Under the pieces are notes generated by a model that saw only the letters and a program-made list of their open reading frames with translations, ran no database searches and had not been told where the DNA came from. A DNA stretch of 64,000 bases from M3007 sp044347755 (GTDB lineage: Bacteria; Bacteroidota; Bacteroidia; Chitinophagales; Saprospiraceae), in assembly GCA_044347755.1 (NCBI GenBank), contig JBIKUE010000005.1, positions 1 to 64,000 of the forward strand, given 5' to 3'. The translations under genes were made by a program, and so were the position numbers. This document shows positions 34,560-44,763 of this stretch, piece by piece (the stretch's first letter is position 1; the number at the start of each line of letters is the position of its first letter).

Positions 34560-37244
34560 CTACTCCGCCACAATTTTCCCCGTTTTCACCGTATCTCCTG
34601 CACGTACAAGCCAAAGGTACATGCCCGGATGTACAAAAGCTTCTGCCGGAATGTCAAGAGAGTGGATACCCGGCGGTAGCTCTGATTCATTCATCCAGAC
34701 CTGACGCCCCTGCATCGAGTACACGCTATAGCTTACCCAGGCGTTTGAATGTATTTCCATTGGAATAACGGCTCCTGCATGGGTTGGGTTGGGGTATGCA
34801 ATACCAATGAGCGCCGATTGGTTAGCCAGTCTACGTTCATCGGAAGAAGAACCTGAAAAATTAGCAACCGCTGAATTATTTACATCACCCACTTTAATGG
34901 CAACAAATTCAAGGGTAACCGGAAACTGAAGATTTTGAATACTTGAGGACTCCGGGAATGGCGTGATAAATGGATTTGCCGGATCGGGGAACACAAAATC
35001 CTTCGGTACAAAGCGCCAGGAGGTGTTGTTGGGAAATTCCGTGTTAATACCGAGAATCAGCTTTTCCAACTCCAGAATATCCATTGAGTCGATAATTCCG
35101 TTTTTGTCAGCATCAGCGGCTATGATTTTATAGGGCGAATTCAAAGGCTCTGTTCCGTCAATATGCTTGGCTATTAAGATTTTATCATAGGTAGTGACCC
35201 CATTGAGCGGGTTATCGTCCTTTATGACTGAACCCGTAAGGTTGCTGCCTAAAGCCACATCAAAATGCCCGCAACCACTGTTTAGTCCCCCTACTTCATT
35301 GGCATAAAACGGGCCACTTGGGTTATTACCAACGACCATATACTCAACTTCCTCCACCCCTTCGACATATTCCGTTTCAGCGCATATCACCACATTCCAG
35401 TCCTGATTCACGCCGTTGCAATTTCCCAGGTTATCCGTTACTACAACATAGGTTTCACAAAGAGCGGTATTGCCGGCCAGATCACGGGCCCAAAGCTCTA
35501 CTCCCTGGGTACCCAACTCAAGACAGGTATAGAGTACACTTTGAATGGGTAATCCTATTGCGTCTTCCGGGAATCCAATTCCTGTTCCTGCTTTTCGGAT
35601 TCCTATTTCAATAGCTGAAACCGGCGTTGCATTGTCAGAAACAGCCTGCAAGAAGTCCGTTGACCAAAGGTTGACCATTCCGGTTGGCATAATATTGACA
35701 CTTAACCCATTGATACAGGTAATGACTGGCGGAGCAAAATCGCCCAATTGGGCAGGGTCCGGAGTAGGCAAATTTTTATCTGCCGAAGGGATATCGGGTG
35801 TTTTAAACTGGGGTTCGAAGGTGAGCAGCAGGTCTCGTTTTTCTGCATTAAAACCCACATATCCTTCGGCGGGCAGCACATTGCTGTCCAGTTGGAACTC
35901 GCCGGATAATTGTATCGTTTGCAGGGCTAATACCTTTATGATAGCAATGGGTTCATTTAGCCCAAAGTTGACCGGATTAATGGGTGAAATCCAGCTGGTA
36001 GTCATTTTGCCTGGGGAAAGACTCCAGTTTGATGCGGTTGAATATTGTGTTGGAACGATACCAACAACAGATAAATGCTCCGGGTCAAAAGACAAGGCAA
36101 ACTGATAACCTGCCCAAGGACCTTCCTCATTCATATAAATCGGCATATCATAGACTGCTCCAGACTGAAGTAGGGTATCTGTTATGACCATATTGGCATC
36201 CGGAGCATCAATAAGCCCCAAAGAATCAAGTGAAGCAGTGCAATCAATATCTCCGATTTTTATGCCGTAAAAAAGCACGGAGTCGGGCAAATCTCCGCTA
36301 CCTGAAAATGAAATAGTCTCAGGAAATGAAGTCATAAACGGGTTGAACGGATTCGGGAACTGAAAACTGGCATCCACAAACCGCCAGGAAGTATTGTTAG
36401 GTAATTCCGTGTATATACCCTTGATCAGCTTCTGTAATTCAATAATATCAAAGGTGGTGATGGAACCGCTTTTGTTGGCATCTGCCGCAATCAGCAAATA
36501 AGGGTTGGAAATAGGTTCGAGACCCAATATATGCTTGGCAATCAACAACATATCCGCGGTATTCACGCCATTAAGCGGGGAATCATCCTTCCCCAATAAT
36601 ATAGTAGCTGATGATCCAATGGGTACGTATAATATGCCACATCCGGTACTATCTGTTACTTCCTGCATGGGGATTGGCAATGGAGGTTGCCAAGGGTTAA
36701 TTCCATCGTTAGCATAATAAACCCCAGGCATTGGCTCATCATTACATGGGTATTTCACGCAGACTATCACCGAATCATAACTTTGATCACAATAAGAAAA
36801 TGGATCTTGTACCTGTAACCCAGCCGTGCAATAATCTGAGTTCCCAGCTTCATCAATGGCCCAAACTTCTACCTGCTGCAAGGCCAATTCCGAGCAACTG
36901 AAAGTAACGCTGGTTATGGAATTGCCAATAGCATCCACAGGATAACCGGTTCCGGTTCCTGCTTTCCGAATGCCTATTTTTAGCGCGTTCACCGGTGTAA
37001 CATTATCACTTAGGGAAGAAATAAAATCAGCTGCCCAAACTGTGATGGCTCCTGAAGTATGGATATTGATGTTTTGAACACCCAAACAAACAACCACAGG
37101 CGGTTCTGTATCTAAAGGTGGCCCCTGTAATTGTGAAGGATTTACAAGTGATTGATTTCGCCCTGAGCTGGAAACCGGCTCCGGACGCTGAGCACTTGCC
37201 TGTATGGCAAATAACATGCTTAAAAATATAAAAAACGCTTTCAT
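34560..37244 (-). CDS. modular T9SS protein with duplicated HYR-like and dockerin-like parts and a cohesin-like domain
   Basis: The ATG at 37244 gives the signal peptide MKAFFIFLSMLFAIQASAQ. Numbered from it (894 residues), an HYR-like domain (about 45-147) precedes a dockerin-like pair of calcium loops (about 222-280, ADANKSGSITTFDIIELQKLI). A cohesin-like domain is at about 345-465 (GPWAGYQFALSFDPEHLSVVGI). A second HYR-like domain (about 505-608) and second dockerin-like pair (about 678-735, ADADKNGIIDSMDILELEKLI) follow. The T9SS domain (about 815-894) ends VRAGDTVKTGKIVAE. Having both dockerin-like and cohesin-like parts suggests head-to-tail assembly at the surface, which is an inference. 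The two following genes are paralogues. Confidence 0.8.
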   Translation of the reverse strand: MKAFFIFLSMLFAIQASAQRPEPVSSSGRNQSLVNPSQLQGPPLDTEPPVVVCLGVQNINIHTSGAITVWAADFISSLSDNVTPVNALKIGIRKAGTGTGYPVDAIGNSITSVTFSCSELALQQVEVWAIDEAGNSDYCTAGLQVQDPFSYCDQSYDSVIVCVKYPCNDEPMPGVYYANDGINPWQPPLPIPMQEVTDSTGCGILYVPIGSSATILLGKDDSPLNGVNTADMLLIAKHILGLEPISNPYLLIAADANKSGSITTFDIIELQKLIKGIYTELPNNTSWRFVDASFQFPNPFNPFMTSFPETISFSGSGDLPDSVLFYGIKIGDIDCTASLDSLGLIDAPDANMVITDTLLQSGAVYDMPIYMNEEGPWAGYQFALSFDPEHLSVVGIVPTQYSTASNWSLSPGKMTTSWISPINPVNFGLNEPIAIIKVLALQTIQLSGEFQLDSNVLPAEGYVGFNAEKRDLLLTFEPQFKTPDIPSADKNLPTPDPAQLGDFAPPVITCINGLSVNIMPTGMVNLWSTDFLQAVSDNATPVSAIEIGIRKAGTGIGFPEDAIGLPIQSVLYTCLELGTQGVELWARDLAGNTALCETYVVVTDNLGNCNGVNQDWNVVICAETEYVEGVEEVEYMVVGNNPSGPFYANEVGGLNSGCGHFDVALGSNLTGSVIKDDNPLNGVTTYDKILIAKHIDGTEPLNSPYKIIAADADKNGIIDSMDILELEKLILGINTEFPNNTSWRFVPKDFVFPDPANPFITPFPESSSIQNLQFPVTLEFVAIKVGDVNNSAVANFSGSSSDERRLANQSALIGIAYPNPTHAGAVIPMEIHSNAWVSYSVYSMQGRQVWMNESELPPGIHSLDIPAEAFVHPGMYLWLVRAGDTVKTGKIVAE

Positions 37245-37305
37245 AGGAGTAAGGTTAAAGAATTGAATGAAGGTGGACAACGTCCTGAATTTTTACCGCG
37301 GAGGC

Positions 37306-37378
37306 GCTGAGTCGCGGAGTTTTTTAGTGACGGGGTGACTGGCAGTCACCCCGTCACTAAAAAACTCCGCGACTCAGC
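37306..37378. terminator. 35-bp perfect stem after the second dockerin T9SS gene
   Basis: Bases 37306-37340 and 37344-37378 are exact complements around a GGC loop. It lies 9 bases after the stop of the 37388 gene and 61 bases upstream of the start of the next gene. Most of the stem is the same as that at 34478-34550, differing mainly in one GCGACTC/GCGCCTC step. It was probably duplicated with the gene ends. Confidence 0.8.
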
Positions 37379-37387
37379 AGTGAAAAC

Positions 37388-39166
37388 CTAATCCGCCACA
37401 ATTTTCCCCGTTTTCACCGTATCGCCAGCGCGCACACGCCACAGGTACATGCCTGCCTGAGACATAGCAGAAGCAGGAATTTCCAACGCTGCCGGCCCCT
37501 GGGGCAAGGTGGTTTCCTGATGGAAAAGCAGTCGGCCGGAGACATCCAGCAAGTCCAATACCACCTGATCCTGAGCAATCAATTGCAATGGAATCACTGC
37601 ACCATTTTGGGTGGGATTGGGCTGGGCATCTCCAATAAGATGTTGATTTTCAGACATTTGCTCATAAAAACTAACCAGATTCCCACAGGTCAAGTCGCAG
37701 ATTTTAACCGCCACAAACTCCAAGGGGGTAGTTGGCATATTACTGGAATTTACCACTACACTTTCCGGAATGGGTGCTGAAAGCGGATCCGGAGCAGGGA
37801 ATACATAGCTTTTATCGACAAAACGCCAGGAAGTGTTATTGGGGAGCTCCGTGTAAATACCCAGAATGAGCTTTTTACACTCCAGGATATCCAGGGTATC
37901 GAGAACGTTGTCTTTGTTGGCATCTGCTGCAATCCATTGATAAGGGTTATCCAAAAGATCAGTTCCATCAATATGGTTTTGCAAAATGAGCATATCGAAA
38001 GTACTCACATATTCAAGAGGATGATCATCCTTGACTGGCGAGATGGCAATATCTACGTTTTGGCTAATTGGAACGCTTGGATCCATTCCCCCACAACCAT
38101 TGGCGTCACTTAAGGAAAAAATGGTAAAAGGCGGCAGAAATGGTGAAGGAGGGAAGTCAAAACCATATGATATATCTTCGGGAACATCACCACAGGCTGT
38201 TGCAGCGCAAACGATTGGGATAAAAGGCGCCGGGCTGCACCCATTAAAAAAGTCCTGTACCAACACATAGGTTTCGCAATAATCAGCATTACCGGCTACA
38301 TCCAGGCTCCATACTTCCACAAATTGCTCGCCTAATTCATCGCAATCAAAGGTTACGCTGGTTTCCGGCACACCACTGTTGTTTACCGGGAAGCCAGTAC
38401 CTGTTCCCGACTTGCGGACACCAATTTTGAGCAGGTTCCCAGGAGTGGCATTGTCTTCCATGTATTGAAGGAAATCAGAAGCCCACAGGGTAATTAACTG
38501 GGTAGGCATGATGTTGACGCTCAGGCCATTCAGGCAAACCACAATGGGGTTTTTACAATCCTTAACTTGAAAGTTTTTTTCATGCGTCAATTGCAGGCCG
38601 CCCCCATAGGTAACTTCCCAGCGAATCTTATATGCACCATATGGCAGTTCAGGTAATACATACTGATCAGGCGACATGGCATGATGCCAGGCAACGCTAA
38701 AGTGGCTGGAATCGCCTACAGTTGCCGTACGCAGAGCAAAACGGTATTTTTGTGCAGGGGTTACCGGCCGCTCATCGAATACGCGCGCGATACCACCGGA
38801 ATAATTCGGGTTAAGGGCATTGTTGTAGTTGACCAAACCGGCATCAGGAAACTGATCGCTATCAATCACTGTTTCAAAGATGTTGTTGTAATCCAGGTCC
38901 ATGAACAGCACATAACGAACCTGTAAAACAGAATTGGGGCAGGTATCCCGCAGGATTAGTGCCAGCTCTGTGCCAGACTCAGCCAGGTCATGGGTTTGTA
39001 ATCCTGGATCCCACCAATAGATTTCGTTCCAGAATTGGGAGTTATTTGAACTCAGGTCACAGCCTTGAACTGCCGTTTGGGCATTCGTAATCAATGGTAC
39101 GCATTGGGCGTAAGCCCCCTGAAGCCCAAAAGCAAAGGAAAGCAGGGTAAGTAGTAGTTTTTGCAT
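37388..39166 (-). CDS. modular T9SS protein with HYR-like and dockerin-like domains
   Basis: The ATG at 39166 gives the signal peptide MQKLLLTLLSFAFGLQGAYAQ; an in-frame start at 39238 would add 24 residues before it. The 592-residue product has an N-terminal beta domain (about 20-205, with VLFMDLDYNNIFETVID), an HYR-like domain (about 210-310, VCLNGLSVNIMP to AGNADYCETYVLV), a dockerin-like pair (about 380-440, AADANKDNVLDTLDILECKKLI), and a T9SS domain (about 510-592) ending VKTGKIVAD. It shares the first part with the 39308-41542 gene and the last parts with the 34560 gene. No cohesin-like domain was seen. The 39308-41542 gene stands 141 bases upstream. Confidence 0.8.
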   Translation of the reverse strand: MQKLLLTLLSFAFGLQGAYAQCVPLITNAQTAVQGCDLSSNNSQFWNEIYWWDPGLQTHDLAESGTELALILRDTCPNSVLQVRYVLFMDLDYNNIFETVIDSDQFPDAGLVNYNNALNPNYSGGIARVFDERPVTPAQKYRFALRTATVGDSSHFSVAWHHAMSPDQYVLPELPYGAYKIRWEVTYGGGLQLTHEKNFQVKDCKNPIVVCLNGLSVNIMPTQLITLWASDFLQYMEDNATPGNLLKIGVRKSGTGTGFPVNNSGVPETSVTFDCDELGEQFVEVWSLDVAGNADYCETYVLVQDFFNGCSPAPFIPIVCAATACGDVPEDISYGFDFPPSPFLPPFTIFSLSDANGCGGMDPSVPISQNVDIAISPVKDDHPLEYVSTFDMLILQNHIDGTDLLDNPYQWIAADANKDNVLDTLDILECKKLILGIYTELPNNTSWRFVDKSYVFPAPDPLSAPIPESVVVNSSNMPTTPLEFVAVKICDLTCGNLVSFYEQMSENQHLIGDAQPNPTQNGAVIPLQLIAQDQVVLDLLDVSGRLLFHQETTLPQGPAALEIPASAMSQAGMYLWRVRAGDTVKTGKIVAD

Positions 39167-39307
39167 GATATTAAAATAGGGTGAATGATTTAAATTCGTT
39201 CCAATAGCAGGATACGATTCGAGGAAAAACCGCTGCAAAGCTTACGGTATTTCCTCGAAAATTCAAATAAAAACGGCGCTAAATGTGTCGGATTTTTACA
39301 TCGAGCC

Positions 39308-41542
39308 CTAAATTCGGATCAAGCGACCGGTAATCACCTGGCGATTCATTTGGATACGCCAATGGTAAACGCCTGATTGTTGCAAAGCCGCCGCCGGCAT
39401 TTCCATTCGGTGTATACCAGCTGGAATAAACTGCTCCGTTGACCAAACTAAGCGACCATTCCCATCCAGCAATTCCAACATTACTGACGATGCCTCTTCA
39501 AGTTCCACAGGCCAGAATGAAGCACCGGAGGTGGGGTTAGGAATTGGCGTAATGGCCTCTGAACCGGGCATTGTTGCCCGGGCCTCTACCTTTACCTTCA
39601 ACGGGCGCGCAATACCCCCTTCCGGATAGACTTCCGGGTTGATGCTGCTTTTGTCTCCTTTTTGGCTACATATCTCCGATATCTTCAGGGGTGCACGTGC
39701 GCGTACCCGAAGGCTGAAAAGGGGTTTTCCGGCTAGGATAACAGCAGGTTCCGGATCAGACCAACTCAGGTTTAGGGTACCGGGTGCGGGAATAGCCCAA
39801 TGTTCGGGTTGGATAGGCAACACCTGACCAGGAATGAGTTCCAGTACTTCTACCTGATTGGGGTCGTATGTCAGTGAATACTGCAGTCCTTCCCAAACGC
39901 CGGTTTCTGCGCTGGTAAAGGGGATTTCATATACTTCTTCGTTGGCCAGCAACTTTTCAGTAGTAGTCAACTATAATGGTTCTGATCTCGATAAGGCTGC
40001 AGAATAAAATGTGTCAACTATGGCAGCAGATCCATTCACATCGCCCATTTTGAGTGCCCGAAACGAAAGATCTGCCGGATAATTGGGAATGGGAATCTTG
40101 GGTAAATCATAGGCCGAAGGGCAATTGCCAAAAAAAGGACTGCCCCAAACCTGGCAGGTATCAACAAAGAACATCCAGGAAGGCGTATTTCCGGGCAGTT
40201 TTTGGGTCAATCCAAGAATTAGTTTCCGAATCTCCAGGATATCAAACGTTGTAACGGAATTGCTTTGATTGACATCGGCTGCCATCAATTTCCAGCCATC
40301 TGTAAAGGGATCTAAGGCAAGGATATGCTTGGAAATCAATACCAGATCATAAGTGGTAACACCATTCAGGAAAACGGAGTCTTTTTGGGCAGTTAAGGAA
40401 AACTGATTGACAGGCGGAAGTTCATTGAGCGTTGTACAGCCGCTCCCAAAGTTTTGAAGGGTGCTGGATAAATGGGATTGATTGGGGGCCTGCCAATTGA
40501 GTTTGAAAGATACATCCTGGACCACCTGATTATTCCAATAAGCAAAAGCGCAAATTGCCGCGGCCAATCCAAAAGGACAATACCCTGAAGTATCATAAAC
40601 CAACACTTGAGATGTACAATGACTCAGGTTCCCGGCTTTATCTCTGGCCCAAACCTCGACCATCTGTCCCTCATTCATGTCACAATTAAACATTACGGTA
40701 TCCTGTGGCAAACCATTTAATCCCATTGGAAAGCCCTGACCTGAGCCTACCCTGCGTAACCCCACCACCAATTGCGTATCCGGTGAAATGTTGTCTGAAA
40801 CACTTATCATGGCATCATCCAGTAGTAATGTTGCCGACTGTTCAATATCCAGGTAAACAGCTACCCCTGTTTGGCAGGTAACTTTTGGTGGGGCACAATC
40901 CCGAACAATAAAATTTCGGTCGCAATAGCGTTCCAAATCATCCTGTTCCGCTACCCATTCAATCCGGTGCTTTCCCTCCGGAAGTACTACTGCTGTGTAG
41001 GTGTTTGGTTCAGCAAGTGTATTAAAACGGACCCAGCCAATGGTAGTATCTCCGGAATAATCCACTTCCAAGGTAAAGCTATACAGCAATGAATCAGGCA
41101 ATGCCCTGTTGTCAAACCAAAGGGTATTTCCGCCGGAAAATCCGGGATTGAATGAATTATTGAACATAACCCTTCCCGGTGGAGGGGGATTGTTGGGATT
41201 AATGACAGTTTCCAGGAAATCATCATTGTCTAAATCCAGGAACAACAGGTAGGTGACCGTGGTAAGCCCCTCCCCATTGCAGCCTTTGGCTCGAATATTT
41301 AGGTTTGGGATGGCCGTCTCGGGCATGTCTATGGAGCCAATACTGGGCGCCCAGGTATAAAGCGGGGCATTCCAAAGATTGATGTCATTGGTGCTGGAGT
41401 CGCAATAAACGGGTGCTCCTTGCGGGCAATTAGTGATGGAAAAACACGCTTGAGAGGCAAGCTGTGCAGAAAGAAAGGAAAGCGCCAGAATAAAAAATAC
41501 GCGCTGGCCTTCCCCCAAAGGCAGGTGTATCGGTTTTCTCAT
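39308..41542 (-). pseudogene. modular T9SS protein interrupted by one in-frame TAG
   Basis: Two adjacent stretches in one frame (523 and 220 residues) are split only by TAG at 39971-39973. Together they restore the family layout: signal peptide (to about LASQA, residue 31), N-terminal beta domain with LFLDLDNDDFLETVI, HYR-like domain, dockerin-like pair (about residue 435, AADVNQSNSVTTFDILEIRKLI), a cohesin-like domain that straddles the stop (GVWEGLQYSLTYDPNQVEVLEL follows it) and a T9SS domain (ITPIPNPTSGASFWPV to RLIRI). In the 34560 paralogue the same point runs through without a stop. Without readthrough, the product would lack its cohesin-like part and sorting domain. A single-base sequencing error is possible. 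Confidence 0.8.
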
Positions 41543-41754
41543 AATCGGTGTTGGTTAAACGGCGTGGATTTTTGGCATCCACAGGATTAGCTTTCAAAGG
41601 TTTGGAGGTCGAAAAATAGCATAAATGTTAAAACCAGCCACACCTAAATAACCTTTTGCCGTTTGGCCGACATTTTAGAGACACCGTTGAGGATTTAACT
41701 TTTGTACAAATTGGTCATTCACATGCTCGAAATAAAACACGACTGGATATAGTA

Positions 41755-41796
41755 ATTTTATACCTCGTAGGTTTTAAAACCTACGAGGTATAAAAT
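41755..41796. repeat. 42-bp perfect palindrome, CTCGTAGGTTT family
   Basis: Bases 41755-41775 and 41776-41796 are exact complements with no loop. The core ACCTCGTAGGTTT and its complement are shared with 6792-6860. It lies 28 bases after the xylA stop, so it may end the xylA message. The rest of the 282-base gap (41543-41824) shows nothing recognisable. Confidence 0.85.
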
Positions 41797-41824
41797 CAAA
41801 CTACATATCCCACCAATCGCTGAT

Positions 41825-43135
41825 TTACACGTACCTGGACAACAAGTTTTCCAACAATTCCTGCTTTCCGCTGCGTTGTTGCGGTTCGCCGCCGCGCAGG
41901 ACAATATTGCGCAAGTCCTTGATTTTCAATTTGCCTGAGGCAAAAGCACGTCCTTCTTCAGTATCGAAAGAGGCATATCGTTCCTGAATCAGTTTGCGAT
42001 ATTCGGAGTTTTCCAGGATCTCGTGCGCGGCAAGGAGCGCCCGCGCGAAGGCATCCATACCACCGATGTGCGCGTAAAACAAATCGGCCAGATCCGTGGA
42101 ATTACGGCGTGTTTTAGCGTCGAAATTGATACCGCCGCCGGCAAAACCGCCCGCCTGTAGAATCACCAAAAATGCCTCGGTAAGTTCGTATACGTTGTTA
42201 GGGAACTGATCCGTATCCCATCCATTCTGGTAATCGCCCCGGTTTGCGTCGATAGAACCCAGCATGCCGGCATTGGCAGCCACCTGCAGTTCGTGCTGGA
42301 ACGTGTGGTGCGCCAATGTAGCATGATTCACCTCAACGTTGAGCTTGAAATCCTTCTCCAGTCCGTATTCCCGCAGAAAGCCAATACTGGTAGCCGAGTC
42401 AAAATCATACTGATGTTTCATAGGCTCCATAGGTTTGGGCTCAATGAAAAAGACGCCCTTGAAACCTGCCTTTCGCGCATAGTCTTTGGCCATGTGCAGA
42501 AAACGCGCCAGGTGATCCAACTCACGCTTCATGTTGGTGTTCAGCAGACTCATATAACCTTCCCTGCCACCCCAGAACACGTAGTTCTCGCCGCCAAGCT
42601 TAATGGTGGCATCTAAAGCATTTTTCACCTGTGCACCTGCCCAGGCCACCACCTGAAAATCCGGATTGGTGGCTGCGCCGTTCATATACCTGGGATGTGA
42701 AAACAGATTGGCCGTCCCCCAGAGCACTTTAAGTCCCGAGGCTTTTTGTTTTTCCAGTGCGTAATCGGTGATCTGATTCAGCCGCCGTTCGCTTTCCCGC
42801 AAGGTATCGCCTTCCTGAACGAGGTCAAAATCGTGAAAACAATAGTATCCCAGTCCCAGTTTGGTGGCGAACTCAAAAGCAGCGTCCATTTTGTCGCGCG
42901 CCTGATCCAGCGGTTTTTTCCGCTCCAGCCAGGGGAAATTTTTGGTGCCCGGTCCAAACGGATCGCCTCCGGTGCCGCAGAGGGTATGCCAGTAGGCCAT
43001 AGCAAACTTGAAATGCTCGCGCATGGTTTTGCCGCCCACCTTCCGGTTGGCATCATACCAGCGAAATGCCAGTGGGTTATCAGATTTAGCGCCTTCGAAG
43101 GCAATTTTGGTAATACCGGGAAAAAATGTATTCAT
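41825..43135 (-). CDS. xylA: xylose isomerase
   Basis: It converts D-xylose to D-xylulose (and glucose to fructose) in the cytoplasm. The 436-residue length fits the class II family. Active-site features are in order: YYCFHDFDLV (catalytic His), VFWGGREGYMSLLNTN, FFIEPKPMEPMKHQYDFD (metal-binding Glu), NVEVNHATLAHHTFQHEL, and MLGSIDANRGDYQNGWDTDQFP (metal-binding Asp residues). xylB lies 11 kb away on the same strand, separated by unrelated genes, and no xylose transporter or xylR-like gene is adjacent. It may also serve glucose/fructose. Confidence 0.97.
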   Translation of the reverse strand: MNTFFPGITKIAFEGAKSDNPLAFRWYDANRKVGGKTMREHFKFAMAYWHTLCGTGGDPFGPGTKNFPWLERKKPLDQARDKMDAAFEFATKLGLGYYCFHDFDLVQEGDTLRESERRLNQITDYALEKQKASGLKVLWGTANLFSHPRYMNGAATNPDFQVVAWAGAQVKNALDATIKLGGENYVFWGGREGYMSLLNTNMKRELDHLARFLHMAKDYARKAGFKGVFFIEPKPMEPMKHQYDFDSATSIGFLREYGLEKDFKLNVEVNHATLAHHTFQHELQVAANAGMLGSIDANRGDYQNGWDTDQFPNNVYELTEAFLVILQAGGFAGGGINFDAKTRRNSTDLADLFYAHIGGMDAFARALLAAHEILENSEYRKLIQERYASFDTEEGRAFASGKLKIKDLRNIVLRGGEPQQRSGKQELLENLLSRYV

Positions 43136-43148
43136 ATTGTAACGGTGG

Positions 43149-43242
43149 ACGGTGGACGGCTTATGGTGGACTTGCTTTTAGCAATACTCGGGATAAAACC
43201 CCAGAAATGTCCAGAGCAACGCCACCGTAGGCCGTCTACCGT
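43149..43242. repeat. imperfect inverted repeat upstream of xylA
   Basis: Arms 43149-43176 and 43215-43242 are complementary over 28 nt with about five mismatches. The left arm is built on ACGGTGGACGG, which is also tandem with itself at 43142-43159. It lies in the gap between the DUF3667 gene and xylA, so it may act as a terminator for the former. Confidence 0.5.
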
Positions 43243-43335
43243 ATAAAAGGCAAACATCTGCAAAGTTTGGGGCCTGTAAAAGTAAAATGATCAAAATAAA
43301 AGAACCGCGTAGCGGTGACATTCCTGTATACCACG

Positions 43336-44508
43336 TTAAAACAAAACAATCACCACCAATAGGGTAACAATAAACACCACTATCATCAGTAGCAGGTATA
43401 AGACACAAAAAACCAGCCACTTTAAAACCGTCCATGGCCACGATTGCAGATAAAAACGTTTCATGGCAAGTAACAGGGAAATCCCAATCCAGGCTATTGT
43501 CGGCAAGCCCAGCCATTCAATATCCAGGATATAATCATTAAACGCAAATAGCAGGGTAAGCAGCATAAATGCCCCGGATTGCTGATGCATGGTAAATATG
43601 AAATGCTCCACGTATAGCTTGTTGGTTTTCCAATACATCAGGTACAACAGAAACGACATCAAAGTTATCAGCACCAAAATCGTCCAGGCGAAACTTCCCA
43701 CGTATCTGCTGACGAGCGACTTAGGGTCCTGTAAAGATTTGATACCCTGCCGGAGCATGATTTTTTCTTCCCAACTGTCAATATGATATCTGCGGATAAT
43801 AGAATCCGGCGTTAGTTCTACGAGATCCCTGGTGGCAACATTTATTCCGGAAAACAATAAGGACAAATAAATAGAATCCTGAGTTGTACTGTCTTTCTTA
43901 CCCGTACCAACCTGCAGCAAGTAGTGGGCAGCCTTGATCAAAGGCCCGTCTATTTTACGAACAATAGAATCAACAGCCAACCTAACCTCTGGCGTTTGCC
44001 AGGCTTCCGGTAGTGAATCGATGGTTGAGGTATACTTTTTAGTCAATTCATACTCAAACAATACATCCATCAAACCTTTTTCAGACAAAACCCTGGCCAG
44101 CTCCTTATTCATGGTAGTATCTTCTCCACCTACCCTCAGGTTAAAATTCCCATTAGTAGAGTCCATTCTGGCGCCATTGAACTTCCCACTAATTGTGAGC
44201 AGGAAAAAGAACATCACAATAAAGAAAAACTGAACGGGATGTGGATAACGCTTAATCCTTCCGCTAAAATACTCCAGGGTTACTTTGGCCGGGATCAGCA
44301 AATGCCAGCACATTTTAACGAACTTGCCATCCAAATGCGTCAGGTTGGCAAAAAACTTGGTCAACAGGTCCCGCATACGTACACGGCCGTCAAAATCCTT
44401 CTGACCACAGTGCGGACAAAAATCGCCGGATCGGGCAAGCTTTCCATCACAATTTTTGCAGCGGCGTTTAGGTGTCTTTTCCTGGAGCGGTTCGTCTGTA
44501 TATTCCAT
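43336..44508 (-). CDS. DUF3667 family zinc-ribbon membrane protein
   Basis: The ATG at 44508 starts MEYTDEPLQEK; a frame to 44553 is less likely. The 390-residue product opens with a zinc ribbon (RCKNCDGKLARSGDFCPHCGQKD, two CxxC pairs, about 14-38) and an RMRDLLTKFFANLTHLDGKFVKMCWHLLIPAKVTLEYFSGRIKRYPHPVQ-like segment, the signature of DUF3667. A membrane helix (about 90-110) follows, then a long soluble loop (about 115-260) with weak similarity to helical domains, and four more helices near the end. The function is unknown. Its role may be as a membrane regulator or chaperone, but no evidence is in the neighbourhood. Confidence 0.85.
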   Translation of the reverse strand: MEYTDEPLQEKTPKRRCKNCDGKLARSGDFCPHCGQKDFDGRVRMRDLLTKFFANLTHLDGKFVKMCWHLLIPAKVTLEYFSGRIKRYPHPVQFFFIVMFFFLLTISGKFNGARMDSTNGNFNLRVGGEDTTMNKELARVLSEKGLMDVLFEYELTKKYTSTIDSLPEAWQTPEVRLAVDSIVRKIDGPLIKAAHYLLQVGTGKKDSTTQDSIYLSLLFSGINVATRDLVELTPDSIIRRYHIDSWEEKIMLRQGIKSLQDPKSLVSRYVGSFAWTILVLITLMSFLLYLMYWKTNKLYVEHFIFTMHQQSGAFMLLTLLFAFNDYILDIEWLGLPTIAWIGISLLLAMKRFYLQSWPWTVLKWLVFCVLYLLLMIVVFIVTLLVVIVLF

Positions 44509-44763
44509 AACAGTTTGCTTTCGGTTACGGCAAAGAAATAGGGAATCAGACAACGGGAATAGTCATTCGTCGATTTACTCAAAAAGAAATTTGACAACTG
44601 GCGTGTAATTTTACCCTGAAGCGCATCTCTCTTTCTGTATATTTGCCAAACCAGGGTTGGTAAGAACATGTTCGGGATTTTCTGCTGAAGTTAAAACCAT
44701 GTCTTCTTTGGTCCTGCAAGAAAATTCCCAAACTTTTCTAAAACCCTATTCTGCCAATTAACC

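Noticed and set aside
41825..43135. Polysaccharide utilisation locus around xylA
   Set aside because: No SusC/SusD pair, glycoside hydrolase or sugar regulator is adjacent.
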